Shown here one piece after another: positions 1-9,452 of a stretch of DNA of 64,000 nucleotides. A program made the translations under genes and the position numbers. Origin of the DNA: Acinetobacter zhairuonensis (GTDB taxonomy: Bacteria; Pseudomonadota; Gammaproteobacteria; Pseudomonadales; Moraxellaceae). Location of the stretch: positions 62,001 through 126,000 of the forward strand of contig NZ_JAKVIM010000009.1 in NCBI RefSeq assembly GCF_022601715.1, in the 5' to 3' direction. The notes under the pieces were generated by a model that had not been told where the DNA came from, did not search any database, and worked only from the letters and a program-made list of their open reading frames with translations. Each line of letters begins with the position of its first letter. Position 1 is the stretch's first letter.

Positions 1-4
1 TCGG

Positions 5-889
5 ATGGATATTCACAAGCTGAAAGCCTTTGTCGCGGTAGTGGAAGAAAGCAATATTTCACGTGCGGCGGTACGTCTGAATATGCAGCAACCACCGTTG
101 ACCCGCATTATTAAAGGGTTGGAAGATGAACTGAATGCGCAGTTACTGAAGCGCTTGCCACGTGGTGTCGAGGCGACTGAAGCGGGCAAAGTGCTGTATC
201 AGGAAGCGCTGACCATATTGGCACATGCACAAGCCATTTCGCAGCGGGTGCAGAACATTACCCAAGGTTTGGAAGGGCAGTTGAATATTGGTTTGACCAA
301 TTCAGTTGGCTTACATCCTTTTTTACCTGCCTTACTGCGTAATTTCCGTGAAGCTTTTCCTGCGGTGTCAATTCATTTGGAAGAAGAAGGCAGTAACTCG
401 CTGATTGATTCCATTAGTAATGATAAAAATGACATCGTATTTTTACGTAAACCCGCGCCAATTGGTTTAGGACTGAATAGTCTGCATGTATTGGATGAGC
501 CCTTGATTGTGGCAATGCCGAATAATCATCCACTGGCAGAACATCCTGATGCCATTCAATTGCTAGCTTTGGAACCTTATGATTTTGTGTTGTACCGTCG
601 TTTAGCGGGGCAGGACTTATTCGACAATATTATGGCAAGTTGTTATCAGGCAGGCTTTAGTCCGAAAATTGTGCAAGAAGCCCCGCGCTTAACCTCCAGT
701 TTAAATTTGATTGCAGCAGGGATTGGCTTATCGATTGTGCCCGAAGCAATTCGAGACTTCTGGAATAAACAGATTGTGTATAAGCCTTTAAAGGCAGATT
801 TACCCTGTATTGCCCCAATTTATGCGGTGTATAAGCACAATCCTGAAAATGTACGTTTGCAGCATGTGTTGCAATTGTTAGGCAAATAG
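5..889 (+). CDS. LysR-family transcriptional regulator
   Basis: A 294-residue LysR-type regulator of full usual length. Residues 1-60 form the winged helix-turn-helix with the typical start MDIHKLKAFVAVVEE and the NISRAAVRLNMQQPPLTRIIKGLE recognition region (split here as NISRAAVRLNMQ and PPLTRIIKGLE). Residues from about 90 to the end form the periplasmic-binding-like effector domain. The ATG lies four bases from the window edge, so its ribosome site and its usual divergent target gene cannot be seen. The effector and regulon are unknown; LysR proteins normally act as tetramers on a neighbouring promoter. The next gene, 80 bp downstream, is unrelated in type. Confidence 0.93.
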   Translation: MDIHKLKAFVAVVEESNISRAAVRLNMQQPPLTRIIKGLEDELNAQLLKRLPRGVEATEAGKVLYQEALTILAHAQAISQRVQNITQGLEGQLNIGLTNSVGLHPFLPALLRNFREAFPAVSIHLEEEGSNSLIDSISNDKNDIVFLRKPAPIGLGLNSLHVLDEPLIVAMPNNHPLAEHPDAIQLLALEPYDFVLYRRLAGQDLFDNIMASCYQAGFSPKIVQEAPRLTSSLNLIAAGIGLSIVPEAIRDFWNKQIVYKPLKADLPCIAPIYAVYKHNPENVRLQHVLQLLGK

Positions 890-970
890 CCTTACGAGAT
901 ACAGAGTCATAACAACTGAACCTGAATGCCTATGCTACAAAGTAGCCAATGATTGATTGGAGTTTGGTAT

Positions 971-1486
971 ATGTCGGTTCAGCTTGTGAAAACTCAGGGG
1001 AAATGGTCGGGTCTTGGTCGTGCAGCGTTATTGGCAGCCACAGTTTTGGGTGCAACGCAGATGAGCATGGCGAGTAGCACAGTGGATCAACTGAGTGACT
1101 GTTTGGTGAAATCGACTACGGCTACCGATAAATCTGCGGTGTTGCAATGGACCTTTGTGGCGTTATCTACCCATCCAGAGTTAAAGCAGTTTAGTCAGGT
1201 CACGGAAGATCAGAAAACAGCACTGGATAAAAACGTTGCACAGGTGTTGCAGCGCATTTTGGTTGAGCAATGTTCTACGCAGACCAAAGCCGTGATTCAG
1301 GCAGATGGCATTCAAGCGGTTGGGGAAAGTTTTCAGCAGTTGGGGCGCATTACGGGCGAGGAAATTGTAAAGAATACTGAAGTGAAGCAGCAGTTGAATG
1401 GTTTGTTGCGTTATGTGGATTTAAATAAGATGGTGACGACCTTTTTGACACCTGATATTTGGAATAAGTTGGGTGTGGTGAGGTAG
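971..1486 (+). CDS. Small exported protein of unknown function
   Basis: A 171-residue protein that I do not recognise as a named family. The ATG at 971 is preferred because TGGAG lies eight bases upstream; an in-frame TTG at 953 would lengthen it by six residues but has no such site. Residues 1-33 look like a Sec signal peptide: basic start, hydrophobic ALLAATVLGATQ, and a likely cut after SMA. The mature part is mainly helical in appearance and has two cysteines (CLV and QCS) that could form a disulfide. It is probably periplasmic. A palindromic repeat follows directly after the stop codon. Confidence 0.7.
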   Translation: MSVQLVKTQGKWSGLGRAALLAATVLGATQMSMASSTVDQLSDCLVKSTTATDKSAVLQWTFVALSTHPELKQFSQVTEDQKTALDKNVAQVLQRILVEQCSTQTKAVIQADGIQAVGESFQQLGRITGEEIVKNTEVKQQLNGLLRYVDLNKMVTTFLTPDIWNKLGVVR

Positions 1487-1491
1487 TTTTA

Positions 1492-1553
1492 TCTCTCCCT
1501 AACCCTCAGCGCTTCGTTTTAAAGCAGTGCTTTAAAACTTGCTCAGGAGAGGG
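1492..1553. repeat. Imperfect palindromic intergenic repeat
   Basis: Outer arms CTCTCC (1493-1498) and GGAGAG (1546-1551) enclose a perfect 10-bp hairpin, GTTTTAAAGC/GCTTTAAAAC, at 1516-1538. It begins a few bases after the stop codon of the exported protein and could act as a transcription end or mRNA stabiliser. Related CT-rich/GA-rich hairpins occur at 1602-1622, 2318-2341 and 2560-2586, so this is one member of a small local repeat group. Confidence 0.6.
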
Positions 1554-1601
1554 AATTTTCAATATCAAATTTGAGAAAGAATTAGACTTGTAATGAAAGC
1601 T

Positions 1602-1622
1602 CCTTCTCCTTGTGGGAGAAGG
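1602..1622. repeat. Short CT/GA hairpin repeat
   Basis: CCTTCTCC and GGAGAAGG flank a short loop, followed by a G-rich tail (GGGGGATGAGGGG). It lies just past the stop codon of the minus-strand M15-like gene. A diverged copy of the tail (GGCTGGGGATGAAGG) occurs near 2385-2399, at the matching position beside the relic second gene copy. Confidence 0.5.
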
Positions 1623-1639
1623 CGGGGGATGAGGGGACA

Positions 1640-2245
1640 TTACAATAAATTAGGATAAAACTTTTCAAATTTTTCATGTGCTGCTTCACCACGCAGTAAG
1701 TAGCCTTTCGGTTGAATATAACTATAAATTTCCCGTGCTGGTTGTTCATGCCAGCCAATATTGAAAGCGCACAGTTTAGGGAAAAATTGTAAATGGCTAT
1801 AGTTCAAGTGGTTGTGAATCCAATAAGCAAGTTGCTGCCAATTGGCTTGGTCTTTCTCATAAAGTTCTAAAAATGATGGAATGACAATACAGGCTGTTGC
1901 ACCATAGCCTTTTGCATCGGGATAGTCCCAAATATGGCTGGCAAAATTTTTCTCGTTAGTTGCGCAGTTATGTCCTTGTTCATTTCCCATTTGATTGACG
2001 CTTGGTGAGCGATAAGCGGAACGAATGGTGATACGTCCGAATTTTTCTTGTAGCGGTTCAAGTAATTGTTGGCATAGTTCTGTGCCTGTACGGATAGCAA
2101 TATCAGGATGGTCAGGAAAGTTGGGTATACCGTACCAATTCGCGATTTCACTGTAGAGGAAGTCACGCATAAAAAAGGACTTTGAAAGTTGGACACGTCC
2201 AAAGTCTTCAAGTTTGGAGATAGAGGATATTTTTTTGATAGTCAT
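1640..2245 (-). CDS. Peptidase M15-like (D-Ala-D-Ala carboxypeptidase-fold) protein
   Basis: A 201-residue cytoplasmic-looking protein with no signal peptide. Motifs resemble the M15A zinc-peptidase fold: ITIRSAYRSPSVNQ (about residues 72-85), an SHIWDYPDA segment carrying a possible H..D metal pair (about 103-111), and a late AFNIGWHEQP that matches the position of the family's WH motif. The classical SxHxxGxAxD signature is not intact, so the enzymatic role is an inference and peptide substrates are unknown. No strong ribosome site precedes the ATG. A frameshifted relic of a second copy lies directly upstream at 2403-2493, with similarity continuing into the upstream flank, so the gene was once in tandem. 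Confidence 0.6.
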   Translation of the reverse strand: MTIKKISSISKLEDFGRVQLSKSFFMRDFLYSEIANWYGIPNFPDHPDIAIRTGTELCQQLLEPLQEKFGRITIRSAYRSPSVNQMGNEQGHNCATNEKNFASHIWDYPDAKGYGATACIVIPSFLELYEKDQANWQQLAYWIHNHLNYSHLQFFPKLCAFNIGWHEQPAREIYSYIQPKGYLLRGEAAHEKFEKFYPNLL

Positions 2246-2317
2246 ATTGTTTTGGATGTGAAGTGTTTGATTGATTGTATGTTTAAAATTTTGAAAATTA
2301 AATATTTACCTCTCCCT

Positions 2318-2341
2318 AATCCTCTCCTAGAAGGAGAGGGA
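2318..2341. repeat. Short CT/GA hairpin repeat
   Basis: CCTCTCCT and AGGAGAGG form an 8-bp hairpin upstream of the M15-like gene, preceded by TCTCCCTAAT. It matches in position and type the hairpin at 2560-2586 upstream of the relic copy, showing that flanking repeats were duplicated with the gene. Confidence 0.5.
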
Positions 2342-2402
2342 GCTTCTAATACTGAATTTATGATTTTAATTAATTGGTAATGAAGGCTGGGGATGAAGGT
2401 GA

Positions 2403-2493
2403 TTAGAAGTCGCGCATAAAGAAGGACTTTGACAGTTGAATACGTCCTAAGTCTTCAAGTTTGGTGTTGGATGATAGTTTTTTTGATGGTTAT
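2403..2493 (-). pseudogene. Relic 5' end of a second M15-like gene copy
   Basis: On the minus strand this stretch reproduces the first 28 or so codons of the adjacent 1640-2245 gene. The start codon has become ATA (2493-2491), one base is inserted around codon 10, and after the shift the frame reads KLEDLGRIQLSKSFFMRDF before a TAA at 2405-2403. In the intact gene the matching text is KLEDFGRVQLSKSFFMRDF. The rest of the copy is missing: the relic joins straight onto the G-rich repeat tail that normally follows the gene's 3' end. It is therefore a tandem duplicate with an internal deletion. Confidence 0.8.
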
Positions 2494-2559
2494 GTAATTT
2501 TTGATGAGAAGTGTTTGATTAATTGTATGTTTGAAATTTAAATAATAATTCCCTTTCTA

Positions 2560-2586
2560 GCCCTCTCTTTTAAGAAAAGAGAGGGC
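2560..2586. repeat. Perfect 12-bp hairpin repeat
   Basis: GCCCTCTCTTTT (2560-2571) and AAAAGAGAGGGC (2575-2586) are exact inverted copies with a 3-base loop. A second, looser pair (CCTCCT near 2623 and AGGAGG near 2646) follows. It occupies the position equivalent to the 2318-2341 hairpin in the duplicated unit. Confidence 0.6.
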
Positions 2587-2783
2587 ACTGCGTGTATCAA
2601 ATGAATTGCGTGGCAAGTATATCCTCCTTTGAAAAGAGAGATCTAGGAGGGTAGAAGCGATGCATAAAGAATAGTAATAAGTGTGGTTATAATATGATAT
2701 TAGTAGTTGATTATTAAAAAACTATTAGGAAAATATGAAAATATGTTTAAATTATAAAAGCACTACATTTTTGAGACAAAGAT

Positions 2784-3098
2784 ATGCGTTTATATGTGCA
2801 AGATGAAAAAGATGGGAAAAAAATATATCTGAATTATAAAGTTCGAAATAGGGGGGAGTTACAGAGAATAGTTGGATCTGAAAAATTTAAATTAAATGGT
2901 AATGTTTATAAAGTTAATGCTGTAAGGGCTGAAATGGATAACAATTCATTTAAGGTTGCTGCAGGGATTGGCAGTTTGATTGGGGTATTAGGTGGTGTTC
3001 CAGGTGTTCTTGCAGGAGCACTAATTGGTGGAGTAGTTGGTGGAGCACAACTAGAAACTGAAAAGAAAAATGTAGAGAGTTTTAATGCAAGCAATTAA
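2784..3098 (+). CDS. Small glycine-zipper protein of unknown function
   Basis: A 104-residue protein with no recognised family. The first half (about 1-57) is polar and charged. The second half carries a glycine-rich hydrophobic stretch, GIGSLIGVLGGVPGVLAGAL (residues about 61-80), continuing into IGGVVGG; this is a glycine-zipper pattern typical of membrane-inserting or pore-lining helices. A short charged tail ends the protein. Base composition is clearly more AT-rich than the neighbouring housekeeping genes. The reading frame overlaps the next gene by 14 bases, so the two are probably co-translated. A toxin/immunity or envelope-stress role would be speculation. Confidence 0.6.
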   Translation: MRLYVQDEKDGKKIYLNYKVRNRGELQRIVGSEKFKLNGNVYKVNAVRAEMDNNSFKVAAGIGSLIGVLGGVPGVLAGALIGGVVGGAQLETEKKNVESFNASN

Positions 3099-3564
3099 TA
3101 AAAAAAAATTTGATATCAAGGGATTTGGTATACTTGCATGCGTATTAATCATAGCTTTAATAATTGCTAAATTTGTTGATCTTAATACTATCTATATGAT
3201 TTTAGCTTCAGAAAGTACGAAACATTTTTTCGGTTGGGCAACAGGGATAGCTATTTTTCTAGAAGCTGTTCTAATAAGTAAAATAATCAATAGGGATTTT
3301 GACTTTAATATGGTTAGTCAGCTTGTATTTCAAATTGCTACTTATGTAGCAGTTGTAACATCGAGTTTAACTTTAATTAAAGGAGTTTGTGGTCAGCTTT
3401 TTTTCGGACAGGATTTTTTTAAGGATCTAGGAATAGTTGACTTGGGCGTAATTGGCTTAGTATCTGGTTATTTGTTTATTAAATTTTTTCTAGATGTGTT
3501 TAATATTTATATAAATATTTTTTATAATTCAAATTGTGAAAATATTGAACCAGTAAATGACTAA
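3085..3564 (+). CDS. Putative four-helix membrane protein
   Basis: A 159-residue protein with about four predicted membrane segments: residues 15-33, 45-65, 80-102 and 120-145. I do not recognise the family. It starts inside the last codons of the glycine-zipper gene (14-base overlap), with AGAG upstream of the ATG, which suggests translational coupling and a shared function. Its low GC and isoleucine/phenylalanine richness match its partner. A strong bidirectional terminator follows immediately. Confidence 0.6.
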   Translation: MQAINKKKFDIKGFGILACVLIIALIIAKFVDLNTIYMILASESTKHFFGWATGIAIFLEAVLISKIINRDFDFNMVSQLVFQIATYVAVVTSSLTLIKGVCGQLFFGQDFFKDLGIVDLGVIGLVSGYLFIKFFLDVFNIYINIFYNSNCENIEPVND

Positions 3565-3596
3565 AAGAAAACCCGCTCTAAAGCGGGTTTTCTTTT
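3563..3596. terminator. Bidirectional intrinsic terminator (membrane module / gatB)
   Basis: A perfect 15-bp stem, AAAAGAAAACCCGCT (3563-3577) with AGCGGGTTTTCTTTT (3582-3596), and a CTAA loop. A-tracts and T-tracts on both sides let it serve the plus-strand membrane gene and the minus-strand gatB. Confidence 0.9.
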
Positions 3597-3610
3597 GAAA
3601 TTAGATCAAA

Positions 3611-5077
3611 TCAACCAATCAATTTCTTCATCAATTCATTTACTTGCGCAGGGTTGGCTTTACCTTTTGCAGCTTTCATCACTTGACCGACAAGACCGTT
3701 AAAGGCTTTCTCTTTACCAGACTTGTATTCCTCAACCATCTTCTCGTTGGCTGCAAGCACATCTTTGATGATCGCTTCAATCGCGCCTGTATCAGTTTCT
3801 TGCTTCAAGCCTTTTTCAGCAATAATGGCATCGGCAGTTTTGCCTTCTTCCCACATAAAGCCAAATACTTGCTTCGCGATTTTGCCGTTAATGGTGTTGT
3901 CCACAATACGTGCAATCATGCCGCCCAATTGTTCAGCCGAAACAGGGGAATCCGCCAACTCTAAGCCTGCTTTGTTTAAAGCACCCGAGAATTCGCCCAT
4001 CACCCAGTTAGCAGACACTTTACCTTGTGCAGCACCACCAGCAGCTTGAACCACGGCTTCATAAAACTCAGACATTTCACGCGTTAGCGTTAATACGTGT
4101 GCATCGTATTCAGTCACACCAAAGTCAGCCACAAAGCGTTCACGACGTGCCGCAGGTAACTCAGGCAATTCCGCACGTGCAGCTTCGATTTGCGCATCTG
4201 CAATAATCACAGGCAACAAGTCAGGGTCTGGGAAGTAGCGGTAATCGTTCGCTTCTTCTTTAGAACGCATTGAACGGGTTTCCATTTTCACAGGGTCAAA
4301 CAAACGTGTTTCCTGATCAATGGTGCCGTCCCATTCCAAAATTTCCATTTGGCGTTCAATTTCAACATTAATCGCTTGCTCAATGAAACGGAATGAGTTG
4401 AGGTTTTTCAATTCACAACGTGTACCAAAAGGCTGACCCGGACGACGTAAAGACACGTTACAGTCGGCACGGAACGAACCTTCTGCCATGTTACCGTCAG
4501 AAATACCTAACCAACGTACCAGTGTGTGAATCGCTTTAATGTAGGCAACTGCTTCTTCAACCGAACGCATGTCTGGTTCAGACACGATTTCAAGTAAAGG
4601 TGTACCTGCACGGTTCAAGTCGATGCCCGACATGCCTTCAAACTGGTCGTGAATCGATTTACCTGCATCTTCTTCAAGATGGGCACGGGTGATATCAATA
4701 CGTTTGGTCGTGCCATCTTCAAGCTGAATGTCGATATGACCCAAGCCCACAATCGGGTTGTCCATCTGGCTAATTTGGTAGCCTTTAGGTGAGTCTGGGT
4801 AGAAGTAGTTTTTACGCGCAAATACTGAGGCTTGGTCGATGTAGGCATCAACACCCAAACCAAAACGAATCGCCAAATCTACGACTTGTTTGTTTAAAAC
4901 AGGCAGCACACCCGGCATTGCCAAATCAACCAAACTCGCTTGGGTGTTTGGGTCTTGACCAAATTCAGTCGAAGAACCCGAGAAAATTTTAGATTTGGTT
5001 GCAAGCTGAGTGTGAATCTCAATCCCGATAACGACTTCCCAACCGTCAATTAATTTCAACTTTTGAGCTTCAGCCAT
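3611..5077 (-). CDS. gatB: Asp-tRNA(Asn)/Glu-tRNA(Gln) amidotransferase subunit B
   Basis: GatB, 488 residues, the kinase and tRNA-binding subunit of the GatCAB complex that converts mischarged Glu-tRNA(Gln) and Asp-tRNA(Asn) to Gln- and Asn-tRNA in the cytoplasm. The N-terminal catalytic domain shows [13 protein letters not shown] and [14 protein letters not shown]; the C-terminal YqeY-like tail domain ends in [13 protein letters not shown]. Its ATG shares one base with the gatA stop codon (TAATG), so it is translationally coupled to gatA as the last gene of gatC-gatA-gatB. Confidence 0.98.
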   Translation of the reverse strand: MAEAQKLKLIDGWEVVIGIEIHTQLATKSKIFSGSSTEFGQDPNTQASLVDLAMPGVLPVLNKQVVDLAIRFGLGVDAYIDQASVFARKNYFYPDSPKGYQISQMDNPIVGLGHIDIQLEDGTTKRIDITRAHLEEDAGKSIHDQFEGMSGIDLNRAGTPLLEIVSEPDMRSVEEAVAYIKAIHTLVRWLGISDGNMAEGSFRADCNVSLRRPGQPFGTRCELKNLNSFRFIEQAINVEIERQMEILEWDGTIDQETRLFDPVKMETRSMRSKEEANDYRYFPDPDLLPVIIADAQIEAARAELPELPAARRERFVADFGVTEYDAHVLTLTREMSEFYEAVVQAAGGAAQGKVSANWVMGEFSGALNKAGLELADSPVSAEQLGGMIARIVDNTINGKIAKQVFGFMWEEGKTADAIIAEKGLKQETDTGAIEAIIKDVLAANEKMVEEYKSGKEKAFNGLVGQVMKAAKGKANPAQVNELMKKLIG

Positions 5078-6555
5078 TATGCATTCTCCTCAGCAATTGC
5101 CGCACGTTGGGTGTGGAAGTCTGTTACTTGTTGGTACTGATGCACCACAGACAATAATTGTGATTCAGACCAGTAGTTACCAATCAACTGTAAGCCCACA
5201 GGTAAGTTGTCTTGGTCAAAGCCCACAGGCGCGTTGATGGCTGGTAAACCTGCCAAGTTCACTGCGATGGTGTAGATGTCACCCAAGTACATTTCTACTG
5301 GGTCTAACGATGCACCAATGCGATAAGCTGTGGTTGGCGCAGAAGGTGCAGCAATCACATCAACCGTTTCAAAAGCTTTTAAGAAGTCTTGTTGGATTAA
5401 ACGACGTACTTTCTGTGCTTTTACATAGTAAGCATCGTAGTAACCCGCAGACAACGCATATGTACCAATCAGGATACGACGTTGCACTTCAGAACCAAAA
5501 CCTTCAGAACGTGAACGCTTATACAGGTCTAAGATGTCGGTTGGGTTTTCACAGCGGTAGCCATAACGCACGCCATCAAAACGAGACAAGTTAGAAGATG
5601 CTTCAGCTGGGGCAATCAAATAATAAGTTGGAACATAAGCTTCAGTCATGTTGAGATCAATCTCAACCAAGGTCGCGCCCATTTCCTCTAGCTTCTTCAA
5701 AGATTCTTCAACGCGCGCTTTAACTGCTGCGTCTAAACCTGCCACATTAAAGTATTGTTTTGGAATACCAATGCGTAAGCCTTTAACCGATGTGCTATTT
5801 AGGTTCGCCACATAGTCATCAGCGTCTTTGTCTACCGAAGTTGAATCTTTGGCGTCATGACCTGCCATCACGTTCATGAGGTAGGCACAGTCTTCTGCCG
5901 AACGCGCCATTGGACCGCCTTGATCGAGTGATGATGCATAGGCAATCATCCCGAAACGCGATACGCGACCATAGGTTGGTTTTAAACCGGTTAAACCACA
6001 GAACGATGCAGGCTGACGGATTGAACCACCTGTATCTGTACCAGTCGCAAACGGAGCAAGGTCAGCAGCAACCACAGCCGCAGAACCACCAGAAGAACCA
6101 CCCGGGACGTGATCGAGTGCCCACGGGTTTTTGGTCGCGCCGTAATAAGAAGACTCGGAAGTTGAACCCATGGCAAATTCGTCCATGTTCACTTTACCTA
6201 AAGTCACCAGACCCGCAGCTTTACCTTTGGCAACCACAGTTGCGTCATAAGGAGAGATAAAGTTGTCCAACATTTTAGAACCCGCAGAGGTACGGATGCC
6301 TTGGGTACAGAAAATATCTTTATGCGCAATCGGCACACCCGTCAGGGCAGTCGCGTGACCAGCTTGACGCAAAGCATCGGCAGCATCTGCCTGAGCCAGT
6401 GCTTGTTCAGCCGTCACAGTCACATACGATTGGACTTGAGCATCGATTTTTTCAATACGTTTTAAATAATGTGCAGTCAGTTCGCGAGAAGAGAATTGAG
6501 CTTGTGCCAAACCCTCAGCAAGTTCACGAATCGATAAGCGATGTAAATCGGTCAT
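5077..6555 (-). CDS. gatA: Asp-tRNA(Asn)/Glu-tRNA(Gln) amidotransferase subunit A
   Basis: GatA, 492 residues, the amidase subunit that releases ammonia from glutamine for GatB. The amidase-signature catalytic triad is visible: Lys79 (in HKDIF), Ser154 (in PGGSSGGSA) and Ser178 (in [11 protein letters not shown]). It is the middle gene of gatCAB, with 52 bases separating it from gatC and a one-base overlap with gatB. Length and all motifs are normal. Confidence 0.98.
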   Translation of the reverse strand: MTDLHRLSIRELAEGLAQAQFSSRELTAHYLKRIEKIDAQVQSYVTVTAEQALAQADAADALRQAGHATALTGVPIAHKDIFCTQGIRTSAGSKMLDNFISPYDATVVAKGKAAGLVTLGKVNMDEFAMGSTSESSYYGATKNPWALDHVPGGSSGGSAAVVAADLAPFATGTDTGGSIRQPASFCGLTGLKPTYGRVSRFGMIAYASSLDQGGPMARSAEDCAYLMNVMAGHDAKDSTSVDKDADDYVANLNSTSVKGLRIGIPKQYFNVAGLDAAVKARVEESLKKLEEMGATLVEIDLNMTEAYVPTYYLIAPAEASSNLSRFDGVRYGYRCENPTDILDLYKRSRSEGFGSEVQRRILIGTYALSAGYYDAYYVKAQKVRRLIQQDFLKAFETVDVIAAPSAPTTAYRIGASLDPVEMYLGDIYTIAVNLAGLPAINAPVGFDQDNLPVGLQLIGNYWSESQLLSVVHQYQQVTDFHTQRAAIAEENA

Positions 6556-6607
6556 GAGAAATAATTCTTTACGTTTAATTTAAAAAAAATGCTTAACTGA
6601 GCGGAAA

Positions 6608-6922
6608 TTATTCAATTACGCGAGGTACAAGGTACAAGCCTGCTTCAGTTGCAGGTGCAACAGCTTGATATTCTTCACGATGATTCTGTTCAGTTACCAC
6701 GTCTTCACGTAACGGCTGTGGATTATCAAAAGGGCTCTTCAATGGCTCAACACCGTCGGTGTCGATGCCTTTTAGGGTTTCCATCATGCCTAAAATTTTA
6801 TTTAAACTTTGAGCATATTCAGCAGATTGCGTATCATCAAGCGACAATCGAGCAAGATTGGCAATTGCTGAAACGGTTTGTGCATTTAAATCTGCTGAAT
6901 GCTGTGCATCCGATGTAGACAT
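6608..6922 (-). CDS. gatC: Asp-tRNA(Asn)/Glu-tRNA(Gln) amidotransferase subunit C
   Basis: GatC, 104 residues from the ATG at 6922, chosen because AGGTG lies five to six bases upstream. An in-frame ATG 33 bases earlier has no ribosome site. GatC is the small belt subunit that stabilises GatA-GatB. Family features are IANLARLSLDD near the N-terminus, LNKILGMMETLKGIDTDGV, and the closing LVPRVIE. It is the first gene of gatCAB and is divergent from mreB. Confidence 0.95.
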   Translation of the reverse strand: MSTSDAQHSADLNAQTVSAIANLARLSLDDTQSAEYAQSLNKILGMMETLKGIDTDGVEPLKSPFDNPQPLREDVVTEQNHREEYQAVAPATEAGLYLVPRVIE

Positions 6923-6962
6923 AACATCACCTAATTCAGTATCAAAAAATTTCAAAATATCG

Positions 6963-7007
6963 TGCGTTATAATAAGCGATTGACTTGTTCAAAGCATCAC
7001 ATTTAGT
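6963..7007. promoter_or_regulatory. Overlapping divergent promoters of gatCAB and mreBCD (predicted)
   Basis: Plus strand: TTGACT (6980-6985) and TTTAGT (7002-7007), 16 bases apart, facing mreB. Minus strand: TTTGAA, 16 bases, TATAAC, facing gatC, using the same segment. The two predicted -35 regions overlap, so the two operons may interfere with or balance each other. Start sites were not mapped. Confidence 0.4.
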
Positions 7008-7010
7008 TAA

Positions 7011-8102
<1,092 letters not shown>

Positions 8103-8116
8103 TTAAGGATTTGGCT

Positions 8117-8974
8117 GTGCAAACAAATTTGTTTTCTAGGCAGCCCCCATCATTTCGCTCATTTTTCATTGCGGTTGTAACATGTTTGGTGGTGCTTTTT
8201 TTAAACTGGCGCTTACCTCATGTGATACAACCTGCAAGAGATGTCTTGTACGCGGCATATAACCCGATTTATGCACTGGCGAGCTATCCTGTCTTGTCTA
8301 GCGAATGGCTGAGTCAGCAAACCAAGTCTGAAGCGCAATTGCGCCGTGAAAATACAGCAATGCAAGCGGAGCTTTTACAAGCACAAGTCCGTTTGCAAAA
8401 GCTTTCAGAACTTTCTGCTGAAAATACCCGTTTACGTGGTTTACTCGATACGCCATTAATCATTGATGGTCGTATGGAAATTGCTGAAGTGATTGGCACC
8501 GATGCAGACCCATTACGCCACATTATTGTCATTAACCGCGGTTCGACCAATAATTTAAAAGTTGGACAAACAGTTCTAGACGACAAAGGCATTATGGGGC
8601 AAATCATCAATGTCTATCCGCACAGTAGCCGTGTGATGTTGCTGTCCGATAAAGACCATTCTTTATCAGTACGTCTAGAATATACGGGTATGCGTGCCAT
8701 TGTTTCTGGTACAGGTGATTTAGGTCATCTGAAGATGGAATATGTGCCAACTAGCGCCAATATTAAAGTGGGTGAAAAAGTGTATAGCTCAGGTTTAGGC
8801 GCACATTTCCCTGCAGGATATTTGGTGGGTACCGTGTCTAAAGTTAGCCGACATACCACAGGTGAATTTGCAAAGATTGATGTGGTGCCCGCAGCACAGT
8901 TAGCCAGCGGTCATCATGTTGTGGTGTTGTTTTCCGATTCATTAGCGATGGAGCAACCGCATGCCAATCGCTAA
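8117..8974 (+). CDS. mreC: Rod shape-determining protein MreC
   Basis: MreC, 285 residues from the GTG at 8117, which has AAGGA seven bases upstream; a TTG at 8111 sits too close to that site. It has a short cytoplasmic end, one membrane helix (about residues 14-34), a coiled coil (about 75-110: EAQLRRENTAMQAELLQAQ) and a C-terminal beta-rich periplasmic domain with PTSANIKVGEKVYSSGLG. It links MreB to MreD and the elongation wall synthases. Its 3' end overlaps mreD by 14 bases. Confidence 0.95.
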   Translation: MQTNLFSRQPPSFRSFFIAVVTCLVVLFLNWRLPHVIQPARDVLYAAYNPIYALASYPVLSSEWLSQQTKSEAQLRRENTAMQAELLQAQVRLQKLSELSAENTRLRGLLDTPLIIDGRMEIAEVIGTDADPLRHIIVINRGSTNNLKVGQTVLDDKGIMGQIINVYPHSSRVMLLSDKDHSLSVRLEYTGMRAIVSGTGDLGHLKMEYVPTSANIKVGEKVYSSGLGAHFPAGYLVGTVSKVSRHTTGEFAKIDVVPAAQLASGHHVVVLFSDSLAMEQPHANR

Positions 8975-9452
8975 ACTTCGTCAAGAAAAACGTCAAGATC
9001 CGCTATTTCCGATCATCTTTTCAGTCATTATTGCATCCGTGTTGATGGTCTATCCATTGTCTTATGGGGTTTCAGGCTGGCGTCCATTGTTCATGATGAT
9101 GGTGGTGCTGTTCTGGGTACTCTGTCAGCCGACATGGTGTGGCGTCTGGTTTGCTTTCGGTACGGGTATTTTTGTCGATTTACTCATGGATGCACCACTG
9201 GGACTAAATGCTTTTTGTTTTGTGGTGATTAGCTTTGTGGCACGCTTTCTGATTCGTGAGCGACGTGTGCTGACCTTTGCCAATTTATGGGTGATTGCTG
9301 CACTGGCAATTTTGGCGTATCTGTTTATGATGTGGCTTGGGCAAATTATGGGCGGTATTCAGTTTCCTTTTGCTCGACATTGGCAGCCTTTATTGACCAG
9401 TATTCTAACCTGGCCATTGGTTTATTTTGTGCTGAAAAAATGGCGCATATAG
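8961..9452 (+). CDS. mreD: Rod shape-determining membrane protein MreD
   Basis: MreD, 163 residues with about five to six membrane helices and the family segment FGTGIFVDLLMDAPLGLNAF. It belongs to the inner-membrane elongasome with MreC and RodA/PBP2. It overlaps mreC by 14 bases and maf by 13 bases, so the operon is tightly translationally coupled. Confidence 0.95.
   Translation: MPIAKLRQEKRQDPLFPIIFSVIIASVLMVYPLSYGVSGWRPLFMMMVVLFWVLCQPTWCGVWFAFGTGIFVDLLMDAPLGLNAFCFVVISFVARFLIRERRVLTFANLWVIAALAILAYLFMMWLGQIMGGIQFPFARHWQPLLTSILTWPLVYFVLKKWRI

Noticed and set aside
1867..2211. Second minus-strand open frame overlapping the M15-like gene
   Set aside because: Lies in another phase of the same strand within a frame supported by its relic copy; no ribosome site or family text.
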